From an uncultured Saprospiraceae bacterium (GTDB taxonomy: Bacteria > Bacteroidota > Bacteroidia > Chitinophagales > Saprospiraceae), in assembly GCA_937997635.1 (NCBI GenBank), contig CALLFA010000050.1, forward strand, positions 47,092-111,091: 64,000 bases of DNA, given 5' to 3'. The first letter of the stretch is position 1. Every line of letters begins with the position of its first letter. Shown piece after piece: positions 31,299 to 42,394 of the stretch. Position numbers and translations under genes: made by a program. The notes beneath the pieces were generated by a model, which saw nothing but the letters and a program-made list of their open reading frames with translations, was not told the origin of the DNA and did no database searches.

Positions 31299-34160
31299 CT
31301 AGTTTCTTAAAATATTAGTATCATCACCTTGCAACATAGAACCTCCACAACCGTCAATAAAAGCGTGGAATGTGACGCCTTGTGTGATTTCAAAATTCTC
31401 TTCCAGTAAAATAGAAATTCTAGAGTCGTAATCTACAGTCGCATTGCTGTTAATTAATTGATCAGACACGATTGTACCATCAGTTTCAAAATCATCTGAA
31501 GTTGATTGTACCCCTGTCAAAACATAGTTAGGTGGACAGTCTGTATTTGTAGGAATTATGGTACAAAGTTCTAGATTCCAGGATTCTATTGATCCCCCGT
31601 CTTGAAATGCATCATCTTCTACCGTCAGTGTCCATGTTCCTGCCAGAGATTCTCCATCAAAAATAGAAAATGGTTCTTCTGGTGCATAATTTCCACCATT
31701 TGGAGGACAAGGTAAAGCTCCACCAGTATCATCAAAACTTCCAATTACATTATCTTCTTCACGACATGGAGTAGTAAACAAGATTGCTGATGTACTTGTC
31801 TCTACGTGAGTTAATGTTACTGTTAAATCTGCTATCCATGTATGTTGAATATTCAAATTTGTGATTTTCAAATCAGCTATGTTCCCACTCGCAGCCACCA
31901 TGATTGAACTTATTTGAGTATTTGGATCTCCATCTGAAATCTCAATCGGTACATCAGTAGCAGTAAAATCTTGGCACATAATATTCACTGTCTGAAAAGT
32001 AAATACCATACTTGTTTCTGTACCACATGAATTTTCAGTAATTACTCTCCAATAATATTGTGTAGCACTGTTTAAAACCATTCCATCATAACTTGTATTT
32101 GTGATCACTGCAGTCTCAATTATATTGGTAAATGCTATATCTGTAGCTATTTCTATAGTATACGCAGAAGCTCCTTGGACAGCAGACCATGAATATGATG
32201 GGGTTATAGGTTGATCAATTGAGTTATCAACAGGAGTCAATAAATTTATTGGGCTACCTAAATCTGTTTCTACTGTAAGTTCTACATTTATATCATCGCT
32301 TTCAGTACCATCAGTGGCCAGAATATTTATTGTATAAGTACCTGGAGTAACAGCACCTGTGCCAGTTATTGTCATATTATATGTTCCTGGACTATTCGTT
32401 GAGTTAGTATCGAAACTTGCCGTTGCTCCTGCTGGTATTCCTGTAGCAGTAAATGTTGCATTCCCACTAAAACCTCCTAAAAATGCTAACTCGAAATCAT
32501 AAGAAGCATCATCCGGCTGACATACAGTCTGGTCTGAATCAATAGCGCTTAAATCAATTCCAAAACAATTAAATTCTATTTCGAAATTAACCACTCGAGT
32601 TGACCATGCCGCCGTTCTATTATATTGGCCTGTAAACCAAAAAGACCCGTCTGTTGGGTCTACAGAAAGAGTATTGTAATCACCATATCGATTGCTGCTA
32701 TTTGACATTGTTCCTTCAACAATTGTTGTTTCTGGGAATGTCATTTCACCTAGTGGATCACATTCAAGTCTGCCAGTATATCGTAAACCTGGAAACACAG
32801 CTGTAGCGTCAGATACATTGTACGCCAAACCAATTGTACCATCATTGTTTATTCCAATTGATGCCATCCATCTACTCGTATTATCTGGTGAATATGTTCC
32901 TTGTTGATGAATTACCCACGGGCTAGTGATTCCACCTACTCTTCGAAGTTCATACCATCTTACACCAGCGTCATCGTTACCAGTAACATCAGTCACATGA
33001 TTACAAACGAGTACCTCATGGGTCCCAAAATTTCTATAAATAATTTTATTCATGAGTAATTCTCGTAATGGATCAAGTTCTAAATTAGTGCCAGGCTGTG
33101 GAATTGCGGCAAAGGCTTGAAACCCATTTAATTCGGTATCGAAGGGGTCTGTGGGTAAGAATGTTGGTCCGAAAACTGATGAATTTGCTGGATTATTAAA
33201 ATCAACTGTTAATTCAAACATTTCTAATCGATCCTCAGTCACTCCTGCCCAACCATCATCTGCCATCCTCATAAATATACCTGGGGCACCACTTGGTGGC
33301 AAAGTCAAGCCATCTAAATTGACAGGTGTTGCCGCTTGGAATCCAATTGTTCCTAACGAAGATATATCGAACTGTTGTGACGTTGCCGTCTGGTCACCAG
33401 CAAGCATTTTAATTCGATCCAAAGCGTATATTCTTGGATTGTTTTCATTTGTCGTCACGATATATGAATCGTTCCAAATCGAATATTTTGGATAATCTGG
33501 GAAGTCTGGTGTGTTAAATGTGTAAATAAAATAAGATCCCGTTGGATCTGGGCTCGTAGATATGGCAACAACCAATACATTTCCATTTGCAGCAAATTCA
33601 CTTAGCAACCAACGATCTGCTAATTGATCGTAGATGACAATAGGGTCTCCTAATCCTTCTATAGTCGTAACTCCTTCAAAAATAAAATTGGTTAATACAG
33701 CGCCTGCTTTGTCTCGTATTTCAACATTAGACCCACCCAAACCGTTCACCATTTGTACCACATGGTTAGGACCGACATCGAGTGCTGGGTCTCCAGGGTC
33801 AAAGTTGCCATCTGGTCCTAAGCCTTCATAGTCTAGTGATATTGTTCTTCGTCTATTTGGTGGAGCGTAATTTTTTTGCCACGCAGGATCTGCTCCAATT
33901 GGCAAGGCATTGGGATTTACTTTGTCGTGCAGTGGCCAGTCTCCTTTAGGGTGATAGCCTGTTTTTGGAAATTTTACAACTATACCATCATGAACTGTTT
34001 CTATGTCCCTAACTGGTAGTGTTGTTTTTATAAAATTAAGCGGTTTAACTTCGGCATTATAAAGCTTTTGGGGATTTTGAGCATTGAGATACGTTATCCC
34101 TAAAGTAAATAGTACAACGAGTAAAACCTGTTGTATGAGAAGTAGTTTTTTCATCGACAT
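31299..34160 (-). CDS. Large secreted protein with P-domain-like and coat-hanger-stack-like C-terminus
   Basis: Signal peptide; DLTVTLTHVETSTSAILFTTPC...GTWTLTVEDDAFQDGGSIESWNLELC (proprotein convertase P-like); NATVDYDSRISILLEENFEITQGVTFHAFIDGC. Confidence 0.75.
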   Translation of the reverse strand: MSMKKLLLIQQVLLVVLFTLGITYLNAQNPQKLYNAEVKPLNFIKTTLPVRDIETVHDGIVVKFPKTGYHPKGDWPLHDKVNPNALPIGADPAWQKNYAPPNRRRTISLDYEGLGPDGNFDPGDPALDVGPNHVVQMVNGLGGSNVEIRDKAGAVLTNFIFEGVTTIEGLGDPIVIYDQLADRWLLSEFAANGNVLVVAISTSPDPTGSYFIYTFNTPDFPDYPKYSIWNDSYIVTTNENNPRIYALDRIKMLAGDQTATSQQFDISSLGTIGFQAATPVNLDGLTLPPSGAPGIFMRMADDGWAGVTEDRLEMFELTVDFNNPANSSVFGPTFLPTDPFDTELNGFQAFAAIPQPGTNLELDPLRELLMNKIIYRNFGTHEVLVCNHVTDVTGNDDAGVRWYELRRVGGITSPWVIHQQGTYSPDNTSRWMASIGINNDGTIGLAYNVSDATAVFPGLRYTGRLECDPLGEMTFPETTIVEGTMSNSSNRYGDYNTLSVDPTDGSFWFTGQYNRTAAWSTRVVNFEIEFNCFGIDLSAIDSDQTVCQPDDASYDFELAFLGGFSGNATFTATGIPAGATASFDTNSTNSPGTYNMTITGTGAVTPGTYTINILATDGTESDDINVELTVETDLGSPINLLTPVDNSIDQPITPSYSWSAVQGASAYTIEIATDIAFTNIIETAVITNTSYDGMVLNSATQYYWRVITENSCGTETSMVFTFQTVNIMCQDFTATDVPIEISDGDPNTQISSIMVAASGNIADLKITNLNIQHTWIADLTVTLTHVETSTSAILFTTPCREEDNVIGSFDDTGGALPCPPNGGNYAPEEPFSIFDGESLAGTWTLTVEDDAFQDGGSIESWNLELCTIIPTNTDCPPNYVLTGVQSTSDDFETDGTIVSDQLINSNATVDYDSRISILLEENFEITQGVTFHAFIDGCGGSMLQGDDTNILRN

Positions 34161-34242
34161 TTATATTTGTTTAAATTTTAAATGTGATGAAAATAGCTAT
34201 TTTTTTCAGTTTAATATGATCAAGTCATTTATATATCTTCAT

Positions 34243-34821
34243 TCAAAGAATAAATTTTTCAATTTCCGTAACATGGCCTAACTCTAATTCTCCAAGACAC
34301 ACATTGCCAATTCTGGCCCGGATCAACCGCAACGTAGGAAATCCCACTACAGCTGTCATTTTGCGAACCTGTCTAAATTTTCCTTCTCTGATTGTCATCG
34401 TTATCCAACTTGTCGGACCGTGGCGTTCATCTCTGATTTTCTTACTCCTTTCTTTTACTAAAGGAGCTGCATTTAGAATACTGGCAGTACATGTTTGCGT
34501 CCTATAGATTCCATTATCCAAACTTATGTCCACGCCATTTTTTAATGAACTTATGGCCTTATCATTAATGATACCATCCAGCCGTACAAGGTATTCTTTC
34601 TCAACCTTTTTGCTTCTCACTAACTCACTTACTTTACCATCTGTTGTTAATAGCAACAGTCCTTCTGAATCTTGATCTAGTCTACCAATTGCCATCGTAC
34701 CTTCTGGAAAATCATAGAGCTCGCCTAGAAGTTTTTTATTTCGTCTTCTGTTTTGATTATTGACGAATTGGGAAAGATAGCCGTAGGGTTTGTGTATGAT
34801 GAAGTGGCGGTGTTTTGACAT
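34243..34821 (-). CDS. Pseudouridine synthase (RsuA/RluB/E/F family)
   Basis: IIHKPYGYLSQF, AIGRLDQDSEGLLLLTTDG, GKFRQVRKM. Confidence 0.92.
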   Translation of the reverse strand: MSKHRHFIIHKPYGYLSQFVNNQNRRRNKKLLGELYDFPEGTMAIGRLDQDSEGLLLLTTDGKVSELVRSKKVEKEYLVRLDGIINDKAISSLKNGVDISLDNGIYRTQTCTASILNAAPLVKERSKKIRDERHGPTSWITMTIREGKFRQVRKMTAVVGFPTLRLIRARIGNVCLGELELGHVTEIEKFIL

Positions 34822-34853
34822 TATATGATAAGCGTTTCATTCATCAGAATTTT

Positions 34854-36038
34854 TTAATGTGTCACAATATCATGTTTACTTGCCCAACGTGATAGGTTTT
34901 CCTTTTTAATGGCAGCAGTAATGAGGTCAGGAAATAAATCTGGCGTACAAGCAAATACTGGAATGCCGATATCATTAAATCGCTGTGCGTTCGTTTTGTC
35001 ATAAGCAGGACTGCCTTGATCATTAAGGGCCAAAAGGCAGATAATTTGAACTCCCTTTGATACTAGCTCTCCTGCTTTTTTATGCATTTCCTCCACGTTA
35101 CCGCCCTCATAAAGATCCGTGATAAGTACCAAAATAGTATCTGTAGGTTTGGTAATGACATCATCGCATTTGCGTAGTGCTAGATTAATGTCTGTGCCGC
35201 CTCCCAGCTGAACGCCAAATAGCAAATCAACTGGATCCTGTAGTTCTTCTGTCAAGTCCGCTACTTGCGTATCAAAGACGAGCATTTTGGTTTTCACATT
35301 GGGAATGGAAGCCATGACAGAACCAAAAATACCTGAGTATACGACGGAGGTTCCCATAGAACCACTTTGATCAATACATAGAACAATGTCTTTCAGAGAT
35401 TTTCTCGACTTCCGTCCGTAGCCAATGAGGGTTTCTGGTATGATCGTTTTGTATTCTGGTTGGTAATGCTTCAGATTTTTACGTATGGTCGCATTCCAAT
35501 TGATCTCTTTGTACTTCGGGCGTCGATTAATGCTAGATCTGTCAATGGCGCCATTTATCGCAGAAATTGTTTTTTGTTCTAGTCGTTGTAAAATTTCATC
35601 GACCACTTTTTTGACCACCTTCTTGGCAGTTGCTTTTGTCTTACTGGGAATGAGCTTACCTAGTTCCATCAATGTGGCGACAAGATGAATATCTGCATCA
35701 GCTTTCTCTAGAATCTCAGGCTCAAACATCATTTTCCTTTTCAGCTCTTCGTGCTTCATCGCATCGTTTTGCATGACGTGGACAACTTGCTGAGGAAAGT
35801 ACTTGCGTATATCGCCTAACCAACGAGATATTTTTGGACTAGATTTACCTTTACCTCCTTGTTTTTGGTCATTGTAGTTGTCACCAAATTCATCTCCAGG
35901 TGCGTATTCGTACAATGCCGTTAAAGAATCGTCCATGCCAGAAAGCATTTCATCTAGGGACACACCGGTTCCATCAGCTTCATTGCCGCCAAGAATGAGT
36001 CTCCATTTTTCTAAATCTGTTATTGGTCTATTAAGCAT
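34854..36038 (-). CDS. VWA-domain protein (YehP-like)
   Basis: MIDAS: VLCIDQSGSMG, GGGTDIN, VLITDLYEGG. Confidence 0.85.
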   Translation of the reverse strand: MLNRPITDLEKWRLILGGNEADGTGVSLDEMLSGMDDSLTALYEYAPGDEFGDNYNDQKQGGKGKSSPKISRWLGDIRKYFPQQVVHVMQNDAMKHEELKRKMMFEPEILEKADADIHLVATLMELGKLIPSKTKATAKKVVKKVVDEILQRLEQKTISAINGAIDRSSINRRPKYKEINWNATIRKNLKHYQPEYKTIIPETLIGYGRKSRKSLKDIVLCIDQSGSMGTSVVYSGIFGSVMASIPNVKTKMLVFDTQVADLTEELQDPVDLLFGVQLGGGTDINLALRKCDDVITKPTDTILVLITDLYEGGNVEEMHKKAGELVSKGVQIICLLALNDQGSPAYDKTNAQRFNDIGIPVFACTPDLFPDLITAAIKKENLSRWASKHDIVTH

Positions 36039-38304
36039 TATTTCCGATTAAGAATTTTTGAATAAATGGGAGGATAGCTACGCCTCTCTCGTGATCAAAT
36101 TCTTGCACGCTTGTTTGACTTTGTGCGGTTTCTAACAATGCAAGACCTTGTTTTGATTTTTCTCCAATCTGCCTTCTTTCTCCGAAAGGAAACTTAGAGA
36201 AAGCTCTTCTGAGTACTGGCAATAATTCAATAAACTGCTCAGATGGTACACTGGATACCCATTCATAAATCAAGTTCCAAATTCTATTGTCATAAATGAG
36301 TATTAATCCACTTCCTCTTAAAAACCCTTCGATCCAATTGGCAACATCTATGGCATCATTATTAGGCGATAGATGATAAGATAGTAAGGTTGATAATTCT
36401 TTCTCGTCAATTTGTTGTTGATCGAAAAGCAATCGAATCGTACAACCTTTGATGACCATATGTATGCCATCTTTTGCCACGATTTCTTCTAAAGTTTGTA
36501 TCCATCGAGCAGCCACATCTTTATCTTCAATCAACTTAAGACTTCTGTCTAGGTCAGCTATCAAATTAAACAAGATATTGGAGTTATCTTCATCAAGGCC
36601 ATAGCAACTGTTCGCGAGAGTTACACTTACTTTATTGAATAACCGCAGAATGATGTGGTCGATTTGTTCAATATCTGTTTTTCGTACATCTCCGTACCTG
36701 CTGATATTGATCAATCTCGGTAGACTTCGCATGATGTCTTCCGTATCTCTAGAAATACTCGTCAGCTGACTAATCTTCGCTAGGACTTCATCCATTGATG
36801 AAAATAGCTGGGCTGGAATACAGAGGTCTATGAGTTTGACAAAAGCACTGATCTCAGATTTTTGATCCAATGAATGTCTAATCACACCTTGAGTAGCAAA
36901 CTCTATTGTTGTACCAAAACTAGACTTGTCGATGAGCAACACCACCATTTTAGGATCCCAGGTCAACTCCCAAGCTTCTTTAAAGCTTCCTTTTTTTCTC
37001 ACTACTTTACTTTCAGCCCATTCTAAACCTAGAATTTTAAGTCTATTAAAAAAGATGCTTCGTTTGAGATCAAGCGGTTTTCTAAGATCAAGATTGTGAA
37101 GCTTAGGCATCGCAGATAATTTGAGTCTCAATGTTTTCACTTGTGCTTCAAAATCTTGTTGCAAAGGAACTTTGGGAATATCCTCTGGCAGAGAGCCAAT
37201 TTTTTCATCTATTAAAAGATGTTTGCGTATTAGTTCATAGATGATTTCATCTCCTTGACAAATAACTGTTTTGATGGCGTCATGTAAATCTTGTGCACTG
37301 ATCACAGGATGGTCTCTCAGCATTGCTAAAGAATGTGCCAATCGATACGCTTCCATGACATGAGCTGTAGAAACATCAATGCCTTCTTTTCTCAATAAAG
37401 TTGCCACCTTGGTGAGCCAGCTTATTTCTAGATCTTCTTTTTGAGTCCAGCGATGTTCGTACCATCCTGGAGCAGTAATGCCTGCACCATAACCGGAGTA
37501 TCTTGACAACCTACTATTGGTCCAGGGAATCCAAGAACACTGCATCTTGATTTTTGATTTAGGCAAGGATTTGAGCAATTTACTGTCTGCTTTATCTTTG
37601 GCATCAATGTCTACTAATTCTGGACCATGCCATGCACCACATATCACGACAATTTGCTGATACATTTCATTGATCGTGGCTCTGATAATGTGTCGCATGT
37701 AGACTTCGCGCAAGACATTTTCCTGATCTAAACTACTCGTTATGCCTTCTTCACGTAAAGACTTCATGACTAGTGTAATACTCTCAAAGTGTTCTTTAGC
37801 TTCGCGATTCTGCACAAGCTCAAACTGTTCGTCCCACCAAGCTTCACCTGTTGGGTAACCAGCAATGTCCGCAAGGTAAGAGATTGGATCACGTGCAAGT
37901 TGTTTTTGTTCTTCTCCATTGAGAGCGCTCTCTTTTTGTTCTTCGTCATCCTGAACGGTTTCTTTCTGTTCTGCTTCTTTATCTGATAAAACATAGGAAA
38001 TTTTAGCTGGTAAATCTATCGCTTTAATTGGGATCTGATGAGCATTGGCATATTCGCAGGCCACCCATTCTGGGGAGTACTCTGCGAATGGATAAAAAGA
38101 ATATCGGTCAAGATTCTTTTCATCGTAAACAATGATGGCTACTGGTGGTTTCAGGTCTTTATGTCCAATCAGCTTCAGTTGCTCTTCAATCTCTGGAGGC
38201 CCTTCGACGAGAATAATGTCTGGCTTTAACTCCTCTAATCTGGTCTTGATCATTTCTGATGATCCTACACCATGATGCCTTATGCCTAAAATGTGTACGG
38301 ACAT
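36031..38304 (-). CDS. DUF5682-family protein (YehM-like)
   Basis: HILGIRHHGVGSSEMIKTRLEELKPDIILVEGPPE; VVICGAWHGPEL; location next to VWA and MoxR genes. Confidence 0.8.
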   Translation of the reverse strand: MSVHILGIRHHGVGSSEMIKTRLEELKPDIILVEGPPEIEEQLKLIGHKDLKPPVAIIVYDEKNLDRYSFYPFAEYSPEWVACEYANAHQIPIKAIDLPAKISYVLSDKEAEQKETVQDDEEQKESALNGEEQKQLARDPISYLADIAGYPTGEAWWDEQFELVQNREAKEHFESITLVMKSLREEGITSSLDQENVLREVYMRHIIRATINEMYQQIVVICGAWHGPELVDIDAKDKADSKLLKSLPKSKIKMQCSWIPWTNSRLSRYSGYGAGITAPGWYEHRWTQKEDLEISWLTKVATLLRKEGIDVSTAHVMEAYRLAHSLAMLRDHPVISAQDLHDAIKTVICQGDEIIYELIRKHLLIDEKIGSLPEDIPKVPLQQDFEAQVKTLRLKLSAMPKLHNLDLRKPLDLKRSIFFNRLKILGLEWAESKVVRKKGSFKEAWELTWDPKMVVLLIDKSSFGTTIEFATQGVIRHSLDQKSEISAFVKLIDLCIPAQLFSSMDEVLAKISQLTSISRDTEDIMRSLPRLINISRYGDVRKTDIEQIDHIILRLFNKVSVTLANSCYGLDEDNSNILFNLIADLDRSLKLIEDKDVAARWIQTLEEIVAKDGIHMVIKGCTIRLLFDQQQIDEKELSTLLSYHLSPNNDAIDVANWIEGFLRGSGLILIYDNRIWNLIYEWVSSVPSEQFIELLPVLRRAFSKFPFGERRQIGEKSKQGLALLETAQSQTSVQEFDHERGVAILPFIQKFLIGNNA

Positions 38305-38307
38305 CTT

Positions 38308-40305
38308 TTATGCGTTTATAAGAGCTTTTAAATCTGCAATCACTTCTGAGAAAAATACGTTTGGCACGTCTTTAAGCTTAATCTTTTCTCTGTCCTTATA
38401 ATTAGTAAAGCTTATGCGATAAATTATTGCTTGTACATTGCCTCCTTGATAATAGGCCATTGGTCCTTCAATGTTTGCAGATGCATTGATGTTTCCTTTT
38501 TCATTTATCTTATTAAACCACAAAGACCCTCCATCTCCTGCAGATTTTATCCAACCTTTTCTGACTAAAAATCCAGCGACATAGTCAGCACCTTTGGGGA
38601 TTTCCTGCCTGTTTAGCAAATTGGTAAAATTTTGATCTGATTCGTCTTCTGGTACATGTGTTACAGTACGATTGATAATCTCAAATTCAAACTCTTTATC
38701 CATATCATAGACTTTATCCTTCCACTTAGTGAGCAGTTTATCATCCATATGTAACGGGTGAAGAATCTTAATATACGTACCCTCTTCTATATCCACCTCT
38801 TCGTCTTCAACATCGTACAATTCGATATCGTCATCACAATAGAATGCTGTCATCAATGTATGCTTGTCGTCATAAACACCCCACAACAATCGTTGGACAT
38901 AGATTAACATAATTGGATTAGACATATAATAGTCCATCCATTCGCTGACTGCCCATGTTCGCTCAGTAGTCAGATAATTTTCTAGTCTTCCTTTTTGAGT
39001 TTTGACAACTTCTTTTATTTCTTTTTCAATGGCTTTAAGATCTGCTTTTGTTTCACGAGAGACTTCCTTAGGCATGGATTTGCGCAGCTTATTATCTTCA
39101 TTAAAATAATTGAGTTTAAATTCTTTGTTGATGAATGCTCGATATGAATCCTCACCAGCTTCAAAAGAATAATAATGATCTTCAAAGCCAAGGTTGGGAA
39201 TAATCCTATCTGCCAATTGGTCCATCGTAATGTCCAATTCACTTGCTGCTGCATTTAAGGCTTCTTTTGCTGCTTCTCCTATTTGCCTTCGCTTATTCGC
39301 AAATTTTCTTGCAATCATATCCACGATCCTCAAAGCCTTATCAGATCCTACCATAGCAATGGAACCAACCATCATTGCAGCCATTCGGTATCGTTTGTTG
39401 GTAAGCATCTGTTTAAACACGGTATGTAATTTTGTCAACACAGCGTCTTTGCCAATTAAGCCAGCCATCACCAAGTAGAATTTCAACTTAGAATCTGCAT
39501 TAGAATCTTGGAACGCTTTAATCAAAGCGAGAGCAAATTTTTCTGACTTTTTATGGTCTAATAATTCAATAAGCTGCTTGGCCTCTATATCAGACCCGAT
39601 GCCTTTTACTCGTTTGCTTCGATAAAAGAGAAAGCGTATTTCCTTTTCATCTAAAGTACTCCCATCATTCCAATACAGCTTAGGGAGTGATTCTTCTTCT
39701 ATCCATTTCTCACCCCACTTATCTAATTTCTTTCTTGCTTCAGCTTTTACAATCAGATCATTTAGCTCTGAGCGACTCATCGGATTACTAAACTTAATGT
39801 CTCTCAAAGCTTCTAACATGATGTCTCTGGTATCATCATTCCTCTCTGTATCGATCAAGGTCATCAATTGCTCTCTAATCGCCGGATCGGTAGAATGTTG
39901 TAAAATCATGGCACCAAAAATGCGGTCATTTACTTTTCCCTTAAGTAGCTCCTGACCTCTGACTGTTACAGTATCAATGTATTTTTCTAATGCATTGGAA
40001 GCTAGTATTCTATTTTTCTTTTGAGTTTTATTTAAGCCGAATGTTACAATCTCTTCTGTGTGATTGGTCAGATCATATTCTTCTAGTATTTTAAATATTC
40101 TAGAAAAGAATCCATAGTATGACTTATCAACAATACTATTTTCTTTATACAAACAATTAAATAATAAAGGCAAAGCTACTTCTTTGTATTCTTCTTCAAT
40201 GAAGGTTGGGAAAGTATAATTTATATAGTGAGAATCTCTCGTGTATTCGGTTAGCCTAATTAATGCTTGTTGTTTATCTTTTGATATTAAGTATTTCGCA
40301 TAGGT
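38308..40305 (-). CDS. Downstream part of a DUF4132-like (YehI/MolR-like) protein
   Basis: Tracked ORF 38308-40173 starts with TTG; the frame is open for 44 further codons up to the in-frame TAG at 40306-40308. Confidence 0.7.
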   Translation of the reverse strand, partial: TYAKYLISKDKQQALIRLTEYTRDSHYINYTFPTFIEEEYKEVALPLLFNCLYKENSIVDKSYYGFFSRIFKILEEYDLTNHTEEIVTFGLNKTQKKNRILASNALEKYIDTVTVRGQELLKGKVNDRIFGAMILQHSTDPAIREQLMTLIDTERNDDTRDIMLEALRDIKFSNPMSRSELNDLIVKAEARKKLDKWGEKWIEEESLPKLYWNDGSTLDEKEIRFLFYRSKRVKGIGSDIEAKQLIELLDHKKSEKFALALIKAFQDSNADSKLKFYLVMAGLIGKDAVLTKLHTVFKQMLTNKRYRMAAMMVGSIAMVGSDKALRIVDMIARKFANKRRQIGEAAKEALNAAASELDITMDQLADRIIPNLGFEDHYYSFEAGEDSYRAFINKEFKLNYFNEDNKLRKSMPKEVSRETKADLKAIEKEIKEVVKTQKGRLENYLTTERTWAVSEWMDYYMSNPIMLIYVQRLLWGVYDDKHTLMTAFYCDDDIELYDVEDEEVDIEEGTYIKILHPLHMDDKLLTKWKDKVYDMDKEFEFEIINRTVTHVPEDESDQNFTNLLNRQEIPKGADYVAGFLVRKGWIKSAGDGGSLWFNKINEKGNINASANIEGPMAYYQGGNVQAIIYRISFTNYKDREKIKLKDVPNVFFSEVIADLKALINA

Positions 40306-41283
40306 CTATTCTAAACTTCCCTTTCTTGTACGTTCATAATGACAATATTCATTTTTATTAGGTTTTTTGCCACAATACTTATGTAAGGTTTCTTCTCCGA
40401 TTTCTCTCAGTTGATCGTGATAATTTCCAGGATGTTTTTCTTCAAGTATAGCATAGATAAGATATTTATCTGTAAGCTTACTAAATGTTGGTACCAAGTC
40501 AAAGATTTCATTTTCATACTTTTCGAGATCGTGATTCAGTAGCACGTTTATACTTTCTATTTTTGGACTAATCCAGCTGTTTTGATAGTCACTATAATTA
40601 TAGACAAGGTATTTATTCAAATTTGTTATGGAGTTTGGACTATTTTCCAATAAAAATTTAAGTATAACGTGTGCATTATTTGATCTTTCATTATCAACAG
40701 ACCCATCAAGAACACTGCCAAGTCCTTGTCCTTTCTTTAATCCTAATAAAGAAGATTTTCCTTTTAGTTTTGGTTTGATATAAGTAGCAAAGCACGTGTC
40801 TTCATAAGTTTGGTCCGCTGTCTTTGTATAAAAAGCTCCCTCTGGATATCTGGCCATTCTTGCAGTTAACTCCTCATCTGTAAGGTCTAACTGTTTATAG
40901 TATTCAAGAAAATCATCAACTGTTGGATGTCCTGTTGGTAATTGAAATTTTCTTTTAATGTATCCCCATTGTAACCTGTTATTTGCACTGTTGATTGTGT
41001 TCTTATTTAAAAACCCTTTTACAAATTCACTTTTTTCTGTCCAATTAAACTGGTCGTATTTCCAAATTAATAATTCACTTAAAAACCTTTGTGCTGCATG
41101 ATAGTTATTTATATAAATTTCAGAAATTAGCGACGATCTGTATTTTTTTTCTCCTTTGGCAATTAATGCAATTTCTTTTAAAATGGTATGTTCCACTTCT
41201 GGATTATTTCTTCGTGAAGACTCATCCCGATACTTAGCTTCTAGCTGTTCTATTAATTCAATTTTTTCTTCTTGTGTTATCAT
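40306..41283 (-). CDS. Upstream part of the same DUF4132-like protein, ending in TAG
   Basis: Same reading frame as 38308-40305, separated only by one TAG codon. Confidence 0.65.
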   Translation of the reverse strand: MITQEEKIELIEQLEAKYRDESSRRNNPEVEHTILKEIALIAKGEKKYRSSLISEIYINNYHAAQRFLSELLIWKYDQFNWTEKSEFVKGFLNKNTINSANNRLQWGYIKRKFQLPTGHPTVDDFLEYYKQLDLTDEELTARMARYPEGAFYTKTADQTYEDTCFATYIKPKLKGKSSLLGLKKGQGLGSVLDGSVDNERSNNAHVILKFLLENSPNSITNLNKYLVYNYSDYQNSWISPKIESINVLLNHDLEKYENEIFDLVPTFSKLTDKYLIYAILEEKHPGNYHDQLREIGEETLHKYCGKKPNKNEYCHYERTRKGSLE

Positions 41284-41302
41284 CGTTCACTTCGTTCTTA
41301 AA

Positions 41303-42382
41303 TTATACAGACACTTCTTTACATGAGCGATACAAATCTTTCCAGTCAGAACGAGTCTTGACAATAGACTCTAAATATTCGTCCCAAACTTCTTTGTCGT
41401 GAATTGGATCTTTGACAATGGCACCAATCAAACCAGATGCGATGTCCATGCTAGACAAATGACCATCTCCAAAATGTGCGGCAAGTGCGAGGCCATTATT
41501 CACAACGCCTATAGCTTCCGCAGAAGATAATGTGCCTGAAGGAGATTTGACTTTGGTCCTTCCATCAGCAGTGATGCCCGATCTCAATTCTCTAAAAATG
41601 GTGACGATGCGTTGGATTTCTTTGAGTGGTGGTTTTTCTGCTGGCAATTGACTATTCATCATCATTTTTTCCACTCTCGTTTTCACAATGTTTATTTCTT
41701 CATCTGCCGTTTCTGGTGTAGGTAATATCACTGTATTGAATCTTCGTTTGAGTGCAGAAGACAGCTCATTGACACCCTTATCTCTATTATTGGCAGTCGC
41801 GATCACATTGAACCCAGAAATGGCTTGCACCTCTGTGTTGAGTTCTGGAATTGGCAATAATTTTTCTGATAAGATGGTAATCAAATTGTCTTGGACATCA
41901 GCAGAAATTCTGGTCAACTCTTCTATTCTTGCTATCTTACCTGTCTGCATGGCATTCATTAATGGCGTGACAACCAGCGCTTCTTCGGTAGGACCATCAA
42001 CGAGAAGTTTGGCATAGTTCCACCCATATCTGATGGCTTCTTCTCCGGTACCAGATGTTCCTTGTATCAGGAGTTTAGAGTTACCCGTAATGGCAGCTGA
42101 CAGGTGTTCGGACACCCAAGATTTTCCTGTTCCAGGGATGCCATACAAAAGCAAGGCTCTGTCGGTAGTTAATGTAGCTACGGCTATTTCCATCAACCGC
42201 CTTTGTCCAATATATTTTGGAGAAATGACTTTCCCATTTTTCAATTTTGTTCCCATGAGATAATCGACAACGGCCTTAGGTGACAGTTGCCAATTTTCAG
42301 GTTGGACTCCTTTATCCTGTTTTTGTAATTCTTCCAATTCTTCTTTGAATTCATCTTCAGCGTGTTGTCGTAATACTGCCAT
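41303..42382 (-). CDS. MoxR-type AAA+ ATPase (YehL-like)
   Basis: LLYGIPGTGKSWVSEHL Walker A; ARIEELTRISADVQDNLITILSEK; NVIATANNRDKGVNELSSALKRRFN. Confidence 0.9.
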   Translation of the reverse strand: MAVLRQHAEDEFKEELEELQKQDKGVQPENWQLSPKAVVDYLMGTKLKNGKVISPKYIGQRRLMEIAVATLTTDRALLLYGIPGTGKSWVSEHLSAAITGNSKLLIQGTSGTGEEAIRYGWNYAKLLVDGPTEEALVVTPLMNAMQTGKIARIEELTRISADVQDNLITILSEKLLPIPELNTEVQAISGFNVIATANNRDKGVNELSSALKRRFNTVILPTPETADEEINIVKTRVEKMMMNSQLPAEKPPLKEIQRIVTIFRELRSGITADGRTKVKSPSGTLSSAEAIGVVNNGLALAAHFGDGHLSSMDIASGLIGAIVKDPIHDKEVWDEYLESIVKTRSDWKDLYRSCKEVSV

Positions 42383-42394
42383 GTCTTTTTATGT

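Noticed and set aside
37770-39478. Several 60-95 aa ORFs antisense or out-of-frame within DUF5682/DUF4132-like genes
   Set aside because: Low-complexity composition and full overlap with long genes.
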